A stretch of DNA of 37,672 bases from Bacillota bacterium (GCA_023409755.1 JAEYRA010000049.1:1-37672); one strand, 5' to 3'; numbered from the stretch's first letter, positions 1-9,656 are shown. Program-made: numbers and translations. The notes: a model not told the origin generated them from the letters alone.

Positions 1-2
1 GG

Positions 3-1106
3 CTGGGGCAAGGTGCTTTTGCCGGTTGCGATGCCCTCACCTCCGTCTATTTCATGGGCAACCTGCCCGCCGTTGACGAGGACGATGCCCAGGACGAAGA
101 CAACGACGATCAGGATGAAGACGACGACGCCCAGGACGAGGATGACGACGACCAGGGCGAGGATGACGACGACCAGGGCGAAGACAATGACGACCAGGGC
201 GAGGACAGCGACAACCAGGACGAGGACGACGACGACCAGGGCGAGGATGATGGTTGGTTCGGCGGCTCCAACTCCTCCATTCGTCTGTATTACCACATCA
301 GCAAAGCCGCAAGCTGGAAAGCATATACCCAATCCCCCAAGCAGGCGTTCTGCCTGGCGACAGTACAACCGCGCAACGGCGACGCTGCTTACAAAGTCAA
401 AGCACCCATCAGCAGCCAGCGTATCCAGTCGCCGGCTTCGCCAACTCGCAATGGGTACGCCCTTGCCGCTTGGTACAAGGATGGTTCGCTCAGCATCCGT
501 TGGAACTTCACCACAGCCGCAATCACCGGTGACATCAAGGTCTACGCCGGCTGGAAAAAGATGTCCGCCGTGCTGCCATCTGGCGCCAAGGCGGCATCCG
601 CAGGATATGAAAGCATTCAATTCAGCTGGAGCAAGGTTAATGGCGCTACCAAGTACATTGTCTACCGCGCCTCTTCCAAGTATGGCACCTACAAAAAGGT
701 GAAGGAGACGACTGCCACCAGTTACACCAACACCGGCCGCACCACCGGCAAGACCTATTACTACAAGGTCAGGGCTGTGAGCGGCAGCACCACCAGCAAG
801 GCTTCGGCGGTCGTTTCAGCCAAGGCGGTACCAGCCAAGCCAAGCGACGTAGCGGCCGAAGGCGTTGGCTCTGGCAACATCACAATCCACTGGGGCAAGG
901 TGAGCGGCGCAACCAAGTACCAAATCTACCGCGCCACCAGCAAGACCGGCACATATAAGAGGGTCGCCACCACCAGCGGTCTGCAATACACCAACGAAGG
1001 CCTGGACAGCACCAAGACCTACTACTACAAGGTTCGTGCTTATCGTCTGCAGGACGGTGAGAAGATCTACGGCAAATACAGCGCCATCGTCAGCGCCAAA
1101 CCCTGA
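3..1106 (+). CDS. Surface protein, 5' truncated: BspA-type LRR end, acidic repeat, two Fn3-like domains
   Basis: The reading frame is open from the left edge, so the start lies outside the window; an internal ATG at 54 is unlikely to be the true start. The residues just before it (GQGAFAGCDALTSVYF) match the end of a BspA-type leucine-rich repeat (LRR_5 style). Then comes a tract of about 60 residues made almost only of D, E, Q, N and G (75-254). A short segment around 450-560 ends in VYAGWKK, as in Listeria/Bacteroides InlB-type B repeats. Two fibronectin type III-like domains follow (about 570-830 and 831-1103), each with the YKVRAV/YKVRAY strand. No sortase motif or membrane anchor is visible at the C-terminus, so the anchor, if any, must be N-terminal or non-covalent. 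Role inferred: secreted or surface adhesion/binding protein. Confidence 0.88.
   Translation: MGQGAFAGCDALTSVYFMGNLPAVDEDDAQDEDNDDQDEDDDAQDEDDDDQGEDDDDQGEDNDDQGEDSDNQDEDDDDQGEDDGWFGGSNSSIRLYYHISKAASWKAYTQSPKQAFCLATVQPRNGDAAYKVKAPISSQRIQSPASPTRNGYALAAWYKDGSLSIRWNFTTAAITGDIKVYAGWKKMSAVLPSGAKAASAGYESIQFSWSKVNGATKYIVYRASSKYGTYKKVKETTATSYTNTGRTTGKTYYYKVRAVSGSTTSKASAVVSAKAVPAKPSDVAAEGVGSGNITIHWGKVSGATKYQIYRATSKTGTYKRVATTSGLQYTNEGLDSTKTYYYKVRAYRLQDGEKIYGKYSAIVSAKP
75..254 (+). repeat. 21-bp minisatellite encoding acidic heptapeptides
   Basis: In-frame tandem repeat of seven codons inside the surface protein. Units read ED-x-D-x-Q-D/G, seven full copies from 96 to 242, with a six-residue first unit (78-95) and a partial last one (243-254). 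Each unit is 21 bp, so copy-number change by slippage would keep the frame. The peptide is strongly acidic and probably forms an extended, possibly cation-binding, linker between the LRR and Fn3 parts. Confidence 0.85.
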
Positions 1107-1120
1107 GCCTGGCACAAGAA

Positions 1121-1147
1121 AACGGCCCGCTTGCAAAGCGGGCCGTT
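1121..1147. terminator. Bidirectional intrinsic terminator-like hairpin
   Basis: Perfect 12-bp inverted repeat with a 3-nt loop (AACGGCCCGCTT, then its complement) between the convergent surface-protein gene and the DUF47 gene. The U-rich tail is better on the minus strand. Confidence 0.75.
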
Positions 1148-1173
1148 GGTGTTAACTGGGACAGTGCGGGACA

Positions 1174-1797
1174 TTATTTGTTCTTGGTGATGATCGACTG
1201 AACCGTGTCAGCGACGTTCTCACAGTTATCGAGCACATTCTCCATCAAGTCCAGAATGGAGCGCCACTTGATGGCGAGCATCGCGTCCTGCCCCGGTGCG
1301 AAAAGGGTAAAGACCGCCTCACGGTAGATCTTGTCGCCCTCTTCCTCAATGTTGTTGATCTCGATGATCTGCTCCATCAGCTTGTTGTTCTTCTTGAACT
1401 GCTTGAGCTCCTCCATCATGGCCACCATGTGGGTGCAGGACCGCACGATGAGCTCGGCCATGGAGCGGGAAGCCGGCAGGAGCTTGTCAATGTGCATCAT
1501 GTAGAACTCTTCCGAGACCGCGTCGATGCCGTCGGTCACGTTGTCCGTCTCGGACACGATCTGGATGATGTCCTCCCGGTCAATGGGGGTGATGAAGGAG
1601 TGGTTCAGGTGGTTGAACATGCTGTGCACATGCTTGTCCGCTTCCTGCTCGATCTTGTGGATCGTCTCACGCTCCATGTTGTTGAGTTTTTCATCGTTGA
1701 GCGTGGCCAGCAGCGCCTCTGCTGCCCGCTTGCAGAAACCCACACCAATGGTAAACTCTTCGAAATAGTCCACTTCTTTCTTAAACACACGAGACAT
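1174..1797 (-). CDS. DUF47 (PhoU-like) phosphate transport accessory protein
   Basis: 207 residues, the usual length of the DUF47/PhoU_div family (Pit accessory proteins), and all helical. It opens with F-KKEVDYFEEF and carries repeated E/D clusters such as IEQEADKH and IEEEGDKIYREA, where PhoU-like proteins bind metal. Cytosolic; known DUF47 proteins are encoded beside Pit transporters and are thought to modulate them. Here it lies 15 bp downstream of pit on the same strand, with an AAGGAGG ribosome binding site before ATG 1797, so the two form an operon. The family call is firm; the biochemical role is inferred. Confidence 0.93.
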   Translation of the reverse strand: MSRVFKKEVDYFEEFTIGVGFCKRAAEALLATLNDEKLNNMERETIHKIEQEADKHVHSMFNHLNHSFITPIDREDIIQIVSETDNVTDGIDAVSEEFYMMHIDKLLPASRSMAELIVRSCTHMVAMMEELKQFKKNNKLMEQIIEINNIEEEGDKIYREAVFTLFAPGQDAMLAIKWRSILDLMENVLDNCENVADTVQSIITKNK

Positions 1798-1812
1798 GTC
1801 AAATCCTCCTTA

Positions 1813-2808
1813 TCAGAACAGGAATGTGAAGAGCTTGGTCATCACATAGCCGATGGTAATGCAGATGGGGAACGTTAGAATCCAGGCGGTGAACATCTCC
1901 CTGACGACACCCCAGTTGACGTTTGATAGCCGCCGCGACGCACCGGCACCCATGATGGCGGTGGCCTTGGTCTGGGTGGTGGAGAGCGGGATCCCGAAGT
2001 GGGTGGCTACGATCATCAGAACCGACGCGCCCAGCTCCGCTGAGAAACCCTGGTACTTTTCGAGCTTCACCATCTCCATGCCCATCTTGCTGATGATACG
2101 GTAGCCGCCCAGCGACGTACCCAGGCACATGACGCCCGAGACGCACAGCTTGGCCCACCACGGAATGGGCGTACCGACGGCGATGACCCCGCCCAACCCC
2201 AGTGCCAACGTAAAAATACCCAGGAATTTCTGCCCGTCCTGGGCGCCATGGTTGTAACTCATCAAAGCAGCTGATACGATCTGGCCGATGGAAAAGAACT
2301 TGTTGGCGTTGCCGCGCTTGACACGACGGAAGATGAAAATGATGAGCCAGGTGGTGCCAACCGCCACCACAAACCCCGCGACGGAGGAAATGGCCAAGCC
2401 GATGAGAACCTTGCCCCAGGAGGTGGTGGTGAACGTGGACCAGCCAACCTGAGCCAGCCCCGCGCCTGTCAACCCTGCGATGAGCCCGTGGCTCTCACTG
2501 GTGGGAAGGCCGAACTTCCACGCGACGGTGGACCACAGAACAATCGAGAATTGGGCGGCGGCCAGGGTGATGAGCCCCTCCTTGCCCGGGGTGTCCAGCG
2601 ATACGATGCCCTGCACGGTGGCTGCCACTGCCGTGCCGGAGACCATGACCCCCAGCAGGTTGAAGGCGGCGGCCATCATGACGGCCACACGAGGGCGCAG
2701 CACACGGGTGGAGACGACCGTTGCAATGGCATTCGGTGCGTCCGTCCAGCCGTTGACAAACACCGATGCGCTGACCAGCACAACGACGACGATGACGGCG
2801 ATAGTCAT
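1813..2808 (-). CDS. pit: Pit-type inorganic phosphate transporter (PHO4 family)
   Basis: 331-residue integral membrane protein that imports phosphate (as metal-phosphate) using the proton or sodium gradient. The family signature is present twice in related form: near the N-terminus GWTDAPNAIATVVSTRVL, and in the second half a stretch with SLGGYRI and STTQTKATAIMGAGASRR. About ten hydrophobic segments are visible. The start was set at ATG 2808: AGAGG lies 5-10 bp upstream and the protein then begins directly with a membrane helix; a longer frame reaching 2868 would add a charged, non-family extension. First gene of an operon with the DUF47 gene. A sigma-A type promoter (2914-2943) and a Pho-box-like direct repeat (2958-2974) lie upstream, suggesting phosphate control. 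Confidence 0.93.
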   Translation of the reverse strand: MTIAVIVVVVLVSASVFVNGWTDAPNAIATVVSTRVLRPRVAVMMAAAFNLLGVMVSGTAVAATVQGIVSLDTPGKEGLITLAAAQFSIVLWSTVAWKFGLPTSESHGLIAGLTGAGLAQVGWSTFTTTSWGKVLIGLAISSVAGFVVAVGTTWLIIFIFRRVKRGNANKFFSIGQIVSAALMSYNHGAQDGQKFLGIFTLALGLGGVIAVGTPIPWWAKLCVSGVMCLGTSLGGYRIISKMGMEMVKLEKYQGFSAELGASVLMIVATHFGIPLSTTQTKATAIMGAGASRRLSNVNWGVVREMFTAWILTFPICITIGYVMTKLFTFLF

Positions 2809-2913
2809 GTTTCCTCTTTCTTTTCGCCCCTGCCCGACGCCCTGCGTGCGGGCGGTCCCCGCCCCCATTGGCGAGGCACGCGAATCTCCTCATATCTTTA
2901 ACAAACGGTTATC

Positions 2914-2943
2914 AGTATACCGGACTGTGACGAACTTTGGCAA
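2914..2943 (-). promoter_or_regulatory. Promoter of pit operon
   Basis: On the minus strand, -35 TTGCCA (2938-2943), an 18-bp spacer and -10 TATACT (2914-2919), about 105 bp before the pit start. Confidence 0.6.
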
Positions 2944-2957
2944 CGAGAACCGCCTTA

Positions 2958-2974
2958 TTAACACAAAATTAACA
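2958..2974. promoter_or_regulatory. Pho-box-like direct repeat (PhoP site candidate)
   Basis: Two perfect TTAACA hexamers with an 11-bp period (2958-2963 and 2969-2974, plus-strand reading). This is the layout of the PhoP box in Gram-positive bacteria (TTAACA-type hexamers about 11 bp apart). It sits 14 bp upstream of the pit -35. A third TTAACA lies at 2898-2903, downstream of the -10. It could also serve the divergent trxB gene. Binding is inferred. Confidence 0.5.
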
Positions 2975-3047
2975 CAAATGGCCGTCTACAACAATAGGAT
3001 GTGCAAACAGTGTCGCACAATACCGCGGGCATCCGCGAGGATTGGGA

Positions 3048-3075
3048 TGCAAATTCCCCCATTTCGGTGTATACT
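3048..3075 (+). promoter_or_regulatory. Possible trxB promoter
   Basis: -10 TATACT at 3070-3075 with a poor -35 (TGCAAA, 3048-3053, 16-bp spacer), about 30 bp before the trxB ATG. The -10 is good; the -35 is weak. Confidence 0.4.
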
Positions 3076-3105
3076 AAATTGTGTCAAATCATCTGGAGGT
3101 ACGCC

Positions 3106-4026
3106 ATGGCAACTTATGATTGTCTTGTCGTTGGCGGCGGCCCGGCGGGCCTGACCGCCGGCATGTATGCCAGCCGTGCAGGGCTAAAAACCGCGGTGCT
3201 CGAGGGGATGTTCCCCGGCGGGCAAATTACCACTACCCCCCTGCTGGAGAATTACCCCGGCTTCCCCGAGGGCGTCAACGGTGCCGACTTCGGCGTGCTG
3301 CTGGAGCGCCAGGCTACCCACTTTGGGGTGGAGGTGCTCTACGAGCAAGGCGAGAAGCTGGAGCTGGATGGCCCTGTCAAACGCGTACATACCGCGTCCG
3401 GCGTGCACGAGGCGCGCACGGTCATCCTGTGCGTGGGGGCCGAGCCGCGCCTGTTGGGCCTCCCGCAGGAGGAGGAACTGCGGGGCCGGGGCGTCAGCTA
3501 CTGTGCCACCTGCGATGGCGCATTCTTCCGCGACCGCACGGTGGCGGTGGTGGGCGGCGGCGACACCGCCTGCGAGGACACGGCCTACCTCACCCGCATG
3601 GCCAAAAAGGTCTACCTCATTCACCGGCGCGACACGCTGCGGGCGTCGGCCATCGTGGCCAAACGAGTGACCTCGGACGCCCGGGTGGAAACCCTGTGGG
3701 ACACGGTGGTGGAGGAACTGGTGGCCGATGACAATCTGAAGGCCATCCGCATACGCAACGTCAAGACAAACGAAAGCCGCGAACTGCCCGTGGACGGCGT
3801 GTTTGTGGCCATCGGCATCCTCCCCCGCACCGATCTGCTGCGCGGGCAGGTGGAGCTCAATCGCGATGGCTACATCATCACCGACGACCGAATGGCCACC
3901 AACATCCCCGGCGTATTTGCTGCCGGCGACGCGCGCGACACCGTGCTGCGTCAAATGGTAACCGCCGCCGCTGACGGGGCCATCGCCGCCACCGCCGCCA
4001 GCGATTACCTGATGCGCCAGGGCTGA
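3106..4026 (+). CDS. trxB: Thioredoxin-disulfide reductase
   Basis: 306 residues, the normal length of low-Mr TrxB. This cytosolic flavoenzyme moves electrons from NADPH through FAD to thioredoxin. Visible in order: FAD-binding GGGPAG (residues 10-15), the redox disulfide CATC (C133, C136), the NADPH-binding motif GGGDTA (about 152-157), and the C-terminal FAD motif GVFAAGDARD. ATG 3106 was chosen because GGAGG lies 7 bp upstream and the protein then starts with the usual short strand before GGGPAG. Transcribed divergently from pit, probably alone: a perfect hairpin follows its stop codon. Confidence 0.95.
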   Translation: MATYDCLVVGGGPAGLTAGMYASRAGLKTAVLEGMFPGGQITTTPLLENYPGFPEGVNGADFGVLLERQATHFGVEVLYEQGEKLELDGPVKRVHTASGVHEARTVILCVGAEPRLLGLPQEEELRGRGVSYCATCDGAFFRDRTVAVVGGGDTACEDTAYLTRMAKKVYLIHRRDTLRASAIVAKRVTSDARVETLWDTVVEELVADDNLKAIRIRNVKTNESRELPVDGVFVAIGILPRTDLLRGQVELNRDGYIITDDRMATNIPGVFAAGDARDTVLRQMVTAAADGAIAATAASDYLMRQG

Positions 4027-4038
4027 CGGCAGCCCTTC

Positions 4039-4064
4039 GCGTACGACGCTGCGGCGTCGTACGC
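4039..4064 (+). terminator. Terminator-like hairpin after trxB
   Basis: Perfect 11-bp stem (GCGTACGACGC and its complement) with a 4-nt loop, 12 bp after the trxB stop, followed by a short AATTTGT tail. Confidence 0.65.
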
Positions 4065-4131
4065 AATTTGTATGGCTGGTCGGGTCGCAGCAAATCGTTC
4101 TGCATGCCGCCACGATAACAAACTGCACAAA

Positions 4132-4173
4132 TAATCCGAACCGTATCCTAAGTGGGAGGAAGGGTTCGGATTA
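4132..4173. repeat. Inverted repeat upstream of GNAT gene
   Basis: Perfect 11-bp inverted repeat TAATCCGAACC ... GGTTCGGATTA with a 20-bp loop, in the 225-bp trxB-GNAT gap, 43 bp upstream of the GNAT -35. Could be a second terminator or an operator; no U-tract follows. Confidence 0.55.
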
Positions 4174-4216
4174 CTCATTTGCATTGCAGATTTGCAGGCG
4201 AACAAAGGCAAAGCAC

Positions 4217-4244
4217 TTGCCATTTTCCTGCCAGACCATATAAT
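4217..4244 (+). promoter_or_regulatory. Promoter of GNAT gene
   Basis: -35 TTGCCA (4217-4222), 16-bp spacer, consensus -10 TATAAT (4239-4244), ending 45 bp before the ATG. Confidence 0.65.
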
Positions 4245-4289
4245 ACCTCTTGAACACCCAATACAAAGAAATTTAGAAGGTAAGCAAGT

Positions 4290-4748
4290 ATGAAAGACTA
4301 TGCAATCAGGAGCATACAGGAACAACCAGAGTTGATGAATCCGGCAGCGGCGTGGTTTCATGCAAAATGGGGGATTCCGGAAACAGCATATACGGAAAGC
4401 ATGGAAGAATGCAGAAAAAGGCAGTCCCCCATTCCACAATGGTATGTTGCTCTCGATGGGCAAAGTATCATCGCGGGGATAGGTGTGATAGAGAACGATT
4501 CTCACAACCGCAGGGATTTGACGCCAAATGTGTGTGGCATATATGTAGAAGATGAATATCGAAATCAAGGCATTGCCGGCAAACTGCTGCAGTTTGTGTG
4601 CGACGATATGGCATCAAAGGGCATTCACACGCTGTATCTACTCACCGATCACACATCGTTCTACGAGAGATATGGATGGACGTTTCTATGCATGGTGCAG
4701 GGGGATGGTGAACCAACCATGTCAAAGATGTATGTCCACAAGGCATAG
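4290..4748 (+). CDS. GNAT family N-acetyltransferase
   Basis: 152 residues, one Gcn5-related acetyltransferase domain. The acetyl-CoA loop is visible as EYRNQGIAGKLL (about residues 90-101), preceded by strand VCGIYV and followed by helix B, then LYLLTDHTSFYERYGW, the usual C-terminal strand-helix with the Y and W seen in many GNATs. Substrate unknown. GAAGG lies about 10 bp before the ATG. The gene has its own promoter and terminator, so it is a single-gene unit. Its base composition and codon use (ATA, AAA, GAA) are visibly more AT-rich than its neighbours, which hints at horizontal gain. Confidence 0.87.
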   Translation: MKDYAIRSIQEQPELMNPAAAWFHAKWGIPETAYTESMEECRKRQSPIPQWYVALDGQSIIAGIGVIENDSHNRRDLTPNVCGIYVEDEYRNQGIAGKLLQFVCDDMASKGIHTLYLLTDHTSFYERYGWTFLCMVQGDGEPTMSKMYVHKA

Positions 4749-4772
4749 CTCATTGGCTCAATTTGCGCAAGG

Positions 4773-4802
4773 CGGGAGCATCGTTCGATGTCCCGTCTTT
4801 TT
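4773..4802 (+). terminator. Intrinsic terminator after GNAT gene
   Basis: Stem CGGGA-CATCG with one bulged G, TT loop, then CGTCTTTTT. A second weak hairpin (GTCTGCC...GGCAGAC) lies near 4826-4852; the rest of the gap before glmM shows only the glmM promoter. Confidence 0.75.
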
Positions 4803-4951
4803 GATCGAGCCTGCCTTTCCTTGTCTGCCTCCCCGTCCTTCGGCCTGGCAGACACCCGCTTCCCCTCCCTTGCTCCCATGCGGCCAACCAACTGCCTGCA
4901 ATGACAGCAGTCTTTGTGAATCGTGGATTCCCCGTTCTGGGCTATACCAAA

Positions 4952-4980
4952 TTGCCGTATTGATTGGAGTGTGTTAAAAT
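4952..4980 (+). promoter_or_regulatory. Promoter of glmM
   Basis: -35 TTGCCG (4952-4957), 17-bp spacer, -10 TAAAAT (4975-4980) with an extended TG at 4972-4973. Predicted start near 4987, giving a short leader that holds GGAGG. Confidence 0.65.
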
Positions 4981-5012
4981 AACTTCGATTTGTGCTTGGA
5001 GGATGGCAGAAT

Positions 5013-6356
5013 TTGGGTAGATTGTTTGGTACCGATGGCGTGCGCGGCGTGGCCGGGCAGGAGTTGGACGCGCTGCTGGCCTATGACCTGGGACGGGCCG
5101 GGGCCTTTGTATTGAGCGAGGGAACCAAACGCCCCAAGATTCTTGTGGGGCGAGACACCCGTATCTCCGGCAACATGCTGGAGTCGGCACTGGCAGCGGG
5201 GCTCTGCTCGGTAGGGGCTGATGTGCTGCTGGCGGGCGTGATGCCTACCCCAGCCGTCGCCTGGCTCACCCGCCGCTATGGCTGCGATACAGGCGTGGTC
5301 ATCTCAGCCTCCCACAACCCGATGGAGTACAACGGCATCAAGTTCTTTGACGGCAACGGCTTCAAGCTGCCTGACGCCACCGAGGATCGCATCGAATCGC
5401 TGCTGGGCTGCGATAGCCTGCCCCGGGCCACCGGTGCCGACGTGGGCACCATCGAGATCCTCGACCGGGCCGAGGACGACTACCTGGCGTTCCTCAAGTC
5501 ATTGGTGGACGTGAAACTGCGCGGCATGCGTATCGTGCTGGACTGCGCCAACGGCGCGGCCTTCCGCATTGCGCCGCGGCTCTTCTCAGAGTTGGGGGCG
5601 CAAATCATCTCGGTCTACGACTACCCCAACGGCACCAACATCAACGACAACTGCGGCTCCACCCACATGGAGCACCTGCAGAGCATTGTGCGTGACACCA
5701 ACGCCGACATCGGCTTTGCCTTTGACGGCGACGCCGACCGGATGCTGGCGGTCGACGGCGACGGCGAAATCGTGGACGGCGACCGCATCATGGCCATCTG
5801 CGCCCTCGACATGAAGGAGCAGGGGCTGCTCACCCGCAACACGCTGGTGGTGACGGTGATGAGCAACCTGGGGCTGCGTGTGGCCATGCAGGAGGCCGGC
5901 ATTGACGTGTCCATCACCGCGGTGGGTGACCGGTACGTGCTGGAACGGATGCAGCAGGACGGGTTCGCCATTGGCGGCGAGCAGTCCGGCCATGTCATCT
6001 TCCTGCGGGAGAATACGACGGGCGACGGCCTGGTGAGCGCGGTGAAGCTGCTCTCGGCCATCCGGCGCAGCGGTCAGCCCCTGCGGGAGCTGAAGAACGT
6101 GATGAGCGTGTTCCCCCAGGAGCTGGTGAACGTGCGCCTGAGCGACAACGAAGCCAAGGCGCGGCTCGCCAGTGACGAGGTCATCAACGAGGCCATCACC
6201 CGCATTGAGATGCGTTACGGCAGCCGCGGGCGGGTGCTGGTGCGCCCCTCGGGCACCGAGCCGCTGATCCGCGTGATGATCGAGGGCGAGGACGAAGCAC
6301 GCGTGCGTGCCGACGCCGAGGCGTTGGCGGCTCTCATTGCCGAGCGGCTGGGGTAG
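5013..6356 (+). CDS. glmM: Phosphoglucosamine mutase
   Basis: 447 residues with a TTG start at 5013, the usual length for GlmM. Converts glucosamine-6-phosphate to glucosamine-1-phosphate for UDP-GlcNAc and cell-wall synthesis, in the cytosol. The N-terminus (M)GRLFGTDGVRG is the family start; the phosphoserine loop is SASHNP (S100), the metal loop DGDADR (about 240-245), and the C-terminal phosphate loop RPSGTEPLIRV. GGAGG (4998-5002) lies 10 bp before the TTG; the in-frame GTG at 4992 precedes the binding site itself and was rejected. Next downstream is glmS, which uses the same metabolite, with a ribozyme between. Confidence 0.95.
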   Translation: MGRLFGTDGVRGVAGQELDALLAYDLGRAGAFVLSEGTKRPKILVGRDTRISGNMLESALAAGLCSVGADVLLAGVMPTPAVAWLTRRYGCDTGVVISASHNPMEYNGIKFFDGNGFKLPDATEDRIESLLGCDSLPRATGADVGTIEILDRAEDDYLAFLKSLVDVKLRGMRIVLDCANGAAFRIAPRLFSELGAQIISVYDYPNGTNINDNCGSTHMEHLQSIVRDTNADIGFAFDGDADRMLAVDGDGEIVDGDRIMAICALDMKEQGLLTRNTLVVTVMSNLGLRVAMQEAGIDVSITAVGDRYVLERMQQDGFAIGGEQSGHVIFLRENTTGDGLVSAVKLLSAIRRSGQPLRELKNVMSVFPQELVNVRLSDNEAKARLASDEVINEAITRIEMRYGSRGRVLVRPSGTEPLIRVMIEGEDEARVRADAEALAALIAERLG

Positions 6357-6453
6357 CGGCACCCGCCGCCCCCCGGTGGCATAGACTATGACGGACCGAA
6401 CACCAGCGACGGCAAGGAGGTGAGGGAACTTCGGCAGGCCACAACCGAATAAA

Positions 6454-6605
6454 GCGCCAGAGAACGACTGCCCACTGGGCGGCCTGTTCTGACGAGGTCG
6501 GGGAGTATCGAAACATTCGGCGGATGCCCCGCGGAGGATCGCCAACCGTCAAAGACCTTAAAAACCGCACGGCAACGGGCGGCACAACAAGGATCGGGCG
6601 AAGAG
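6454..6605 (+). promoter_or_regulatory. glmS self-cleaving ribozyme/riboswitch (GlcN6P-sensing)
   Basis: The 405-bp gap between glmM and glmS holds a clear glmS ribozyme. Conserved core pieces in order: AGCGCC with the expected cleavage between A6453 and G6454; the P1 arms AGAAC...GTTCT; GACGAGG (6491-6497); GGGAGTATCGAA (6500-6511); TTCGGCGGATGCCCC (about 6516-6530). The 3' part then forms the P3/P4 region, with TCGCC pairing to GGCGA near 6600. In known examples, glucosamine-6-phosphate acts as cofactor for cleavage, and the cleaved mRNA is degraded, giving feedback on glmS. The exact 3' border is approximate. Confidence 0.93.
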
Positions 6606-6709
6606 CACGCCATGGCTGCGCCGTGGGCGGCACGCGTTTATTACGCGGCGTCCTGCCCATACTGAAGGTGCGCAGCGTCGCAGGGCCTGGTTCCCCGCGG
6701 CAACAGGAG

Positions 6710-6730
6710 AGCGCGAGAGGCGCTTTTTTT
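6710..6730 (+). terminator. Terminator-like hairpin with U7 between ribozyme and glmS
   Basis: AGCGC-gagag-GCGCT followed by T6-7, ending 32 bp before the glmS ATG. The stem is only 5 bp. It is preceded by a CCTG...CAGG hairpin (about 6686-6706). Either a weak attenuator of glmS or chance; it is not part of the ribozyme core. Confidence 0.45.
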
Positions 6731-6761
6731 GTACCCAAAATTGGAAAGGAAGGATTCAACC

Positions 6762-8588
<1,827 letters not shown>

Positions 8589-8604
8589 GAGCCCGGCACA
8601 ACAC

Positions 8605-8634
8605 AACAGCCGCCGGAATTCTCCGGCGGCTGTT
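8605..8634. terminator. Bidirectional terminator between glmS and glcK
   Basis: Perfect 13-bp stem (AACAGCCGCCGGA and its complement) with a 4-nt loop, between convergent genes, A/T-flanked on both sides. Confidence 0.85.
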
Positions 8635-8658
8635 TATCGTTATCTGGTTGCCTGTGGC

Positions 8659-9624
8659 TCAGCCCTGGTCTGCCAACCGTGCCTTGCCGTTCATGGCCGC
8701 GCCGATGATGCCCGCGTCGTTGCCCAGCTCCGCCACCACGAGCTTCGGATGCGGAATGTCGGGGTAGAAGAGGTGGTCGGTCACCGACTTACGCAGCGGC
8801 TCCATGAAGAAGTCGCCGGCGGCGCTGACACCGCCGCCCAGGGCGATGGCTTCGGGCTCAAAGATGTTGATGACGGTGATGATCGTCATGGTAAGGGCGT
8901 AGATGTATTCATCGAAGATGCGAAGAGCCTCGGCGTCTCCCTCACGGGCGCAGTCAATGACCGTCTTGGCCGAGATCTTCTCAAAGTCGCCGTTCACCTT
9001 CTTGGCGATGGCGCCGCCGGGGTGGGCCTCGGCGGACTTGCGGCCCTCGCGGATGAGGGCGGTGGCCGAGGTGTAGCGCTCGACGCAGCCCTTGTTGCCG
9101 CAGGTGCACTGCTCGCCGTTCATCACCAGGCACATGTGCCCCAACTCGGCCCCGCCGTTGTGGGTGCCGGCATAAATGCGGCCGTTGATGATGATGCCGC
9201 CGCCCACACCGGTGCCCAGCGTCAACAGCACCGCGTTCTTTGCGCCCTTCATGCTGCCGGCCTCAACCTCGGCCAGGGCTGCCACGTTGGCGTCGTTGTC
9301 CGCGAAGGCGGGCTTGCCCAGTGCCTTGGCCATGGAGCCTGCCAGCGGCACATTGTGCCAGTAGAGGTTGTTGGCAAACACGACCTCGCCGGTCGCCACA
9401 TTGATGAGACCGGGGGAACCAATGCCGATGGCGGCGATGTCATCCAGCTTCATGCCGGCGTCGGCCACGACCTTGCGGCTGATGGCGGCCATGTCATCCA
9501 ATGTCTCCTGCGGAGGACGGCCCGCCCCGGTGGGCACGCTGTCCTTGTGCAGGATGCGGCCATTCTCGTCCACCACGCCGACGGCAATGTTGGTGCCGCC
9601 CAAATCCACGCCCAGATAATACAT
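8659..9624 (-). CDS. glcK: ROK family glucokinase
   Basis: 321 residues. Phosphorylates glucose with ATP in the cytosol. N-terminal ATP-binding GVDLGGTNIAVGVV, catalytic D111 in ADNDAN, the ROK signature region GTGVGGGIIINGRIYAG, and the zinc motif CTCGNKGC (C173, C175, C180). AAGGAGG lies 7 bp before ATG. Last gene of a minus-strand operon: HAD phosphatase, hprK (2-bp gap), glcK (32-bp gap). The pairing with hprK fits glucose phosphorylation and catabolite control, and supports glucokinase over a regulatory ROK protein; no winged helix is present. Confidence 0.92.
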   Translation of the reverse strand: MYYLGVDLGGTNIAVGVVDENGRILHKDSVPTGAGRPPQETLDDMAAISRKVVADAGMKLDDIAAIGIGSPGLINVATGEVVFANNLYWHNVPLAGSMAKALGKPAFADNDANVAALAEVEAGSMKGAKNAVLLTLGTGVGGGIIINGRIYAGTHNGGAELGHMCLVMNGEQCTCGNKGCVERYTSATALIREGRKSAEAHPGGAIAKKVNGDFEKISAKTVIDCAREGDAEALRIFDEYIYALTMTIITVINIFEPEAIALGGGVSAAGDFFMEPLRKSVTDHLFYPDIPHPKLVVAELGNDAGIIGAAMNGKARLADQG

Positions 9625-9656
9625 GAGTACTCCTCCTTATTCCTTCCCGACGGTGG

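Noticed and set aside
2809..2868. Longer pit start at 2868
   Set aside because: Adds a charged 20-residue extension before the first helix; ATG 2808 has a ribosome binding site.
3184..4128. Minus-strand frame across trxB
   Set aside because: Lies fully over a clear trxB gene; composition is histidine/glycine-rich shadow.
4992..5012. GTG 4992 as the glmM start
   Set aside because: It lies upstream of the GGAGG binding site itself and adds residues outside the family N-terminus; TTG 5013 fits.
6670..6720. T-box antiterminator before glmS (GGTTCCCCGCGG)
   Set aside because: It only resembles the T-box core; the aminoacyl-specifier stem is absent and glmS is not a typical T-box target. The ribozyme explains the leader.
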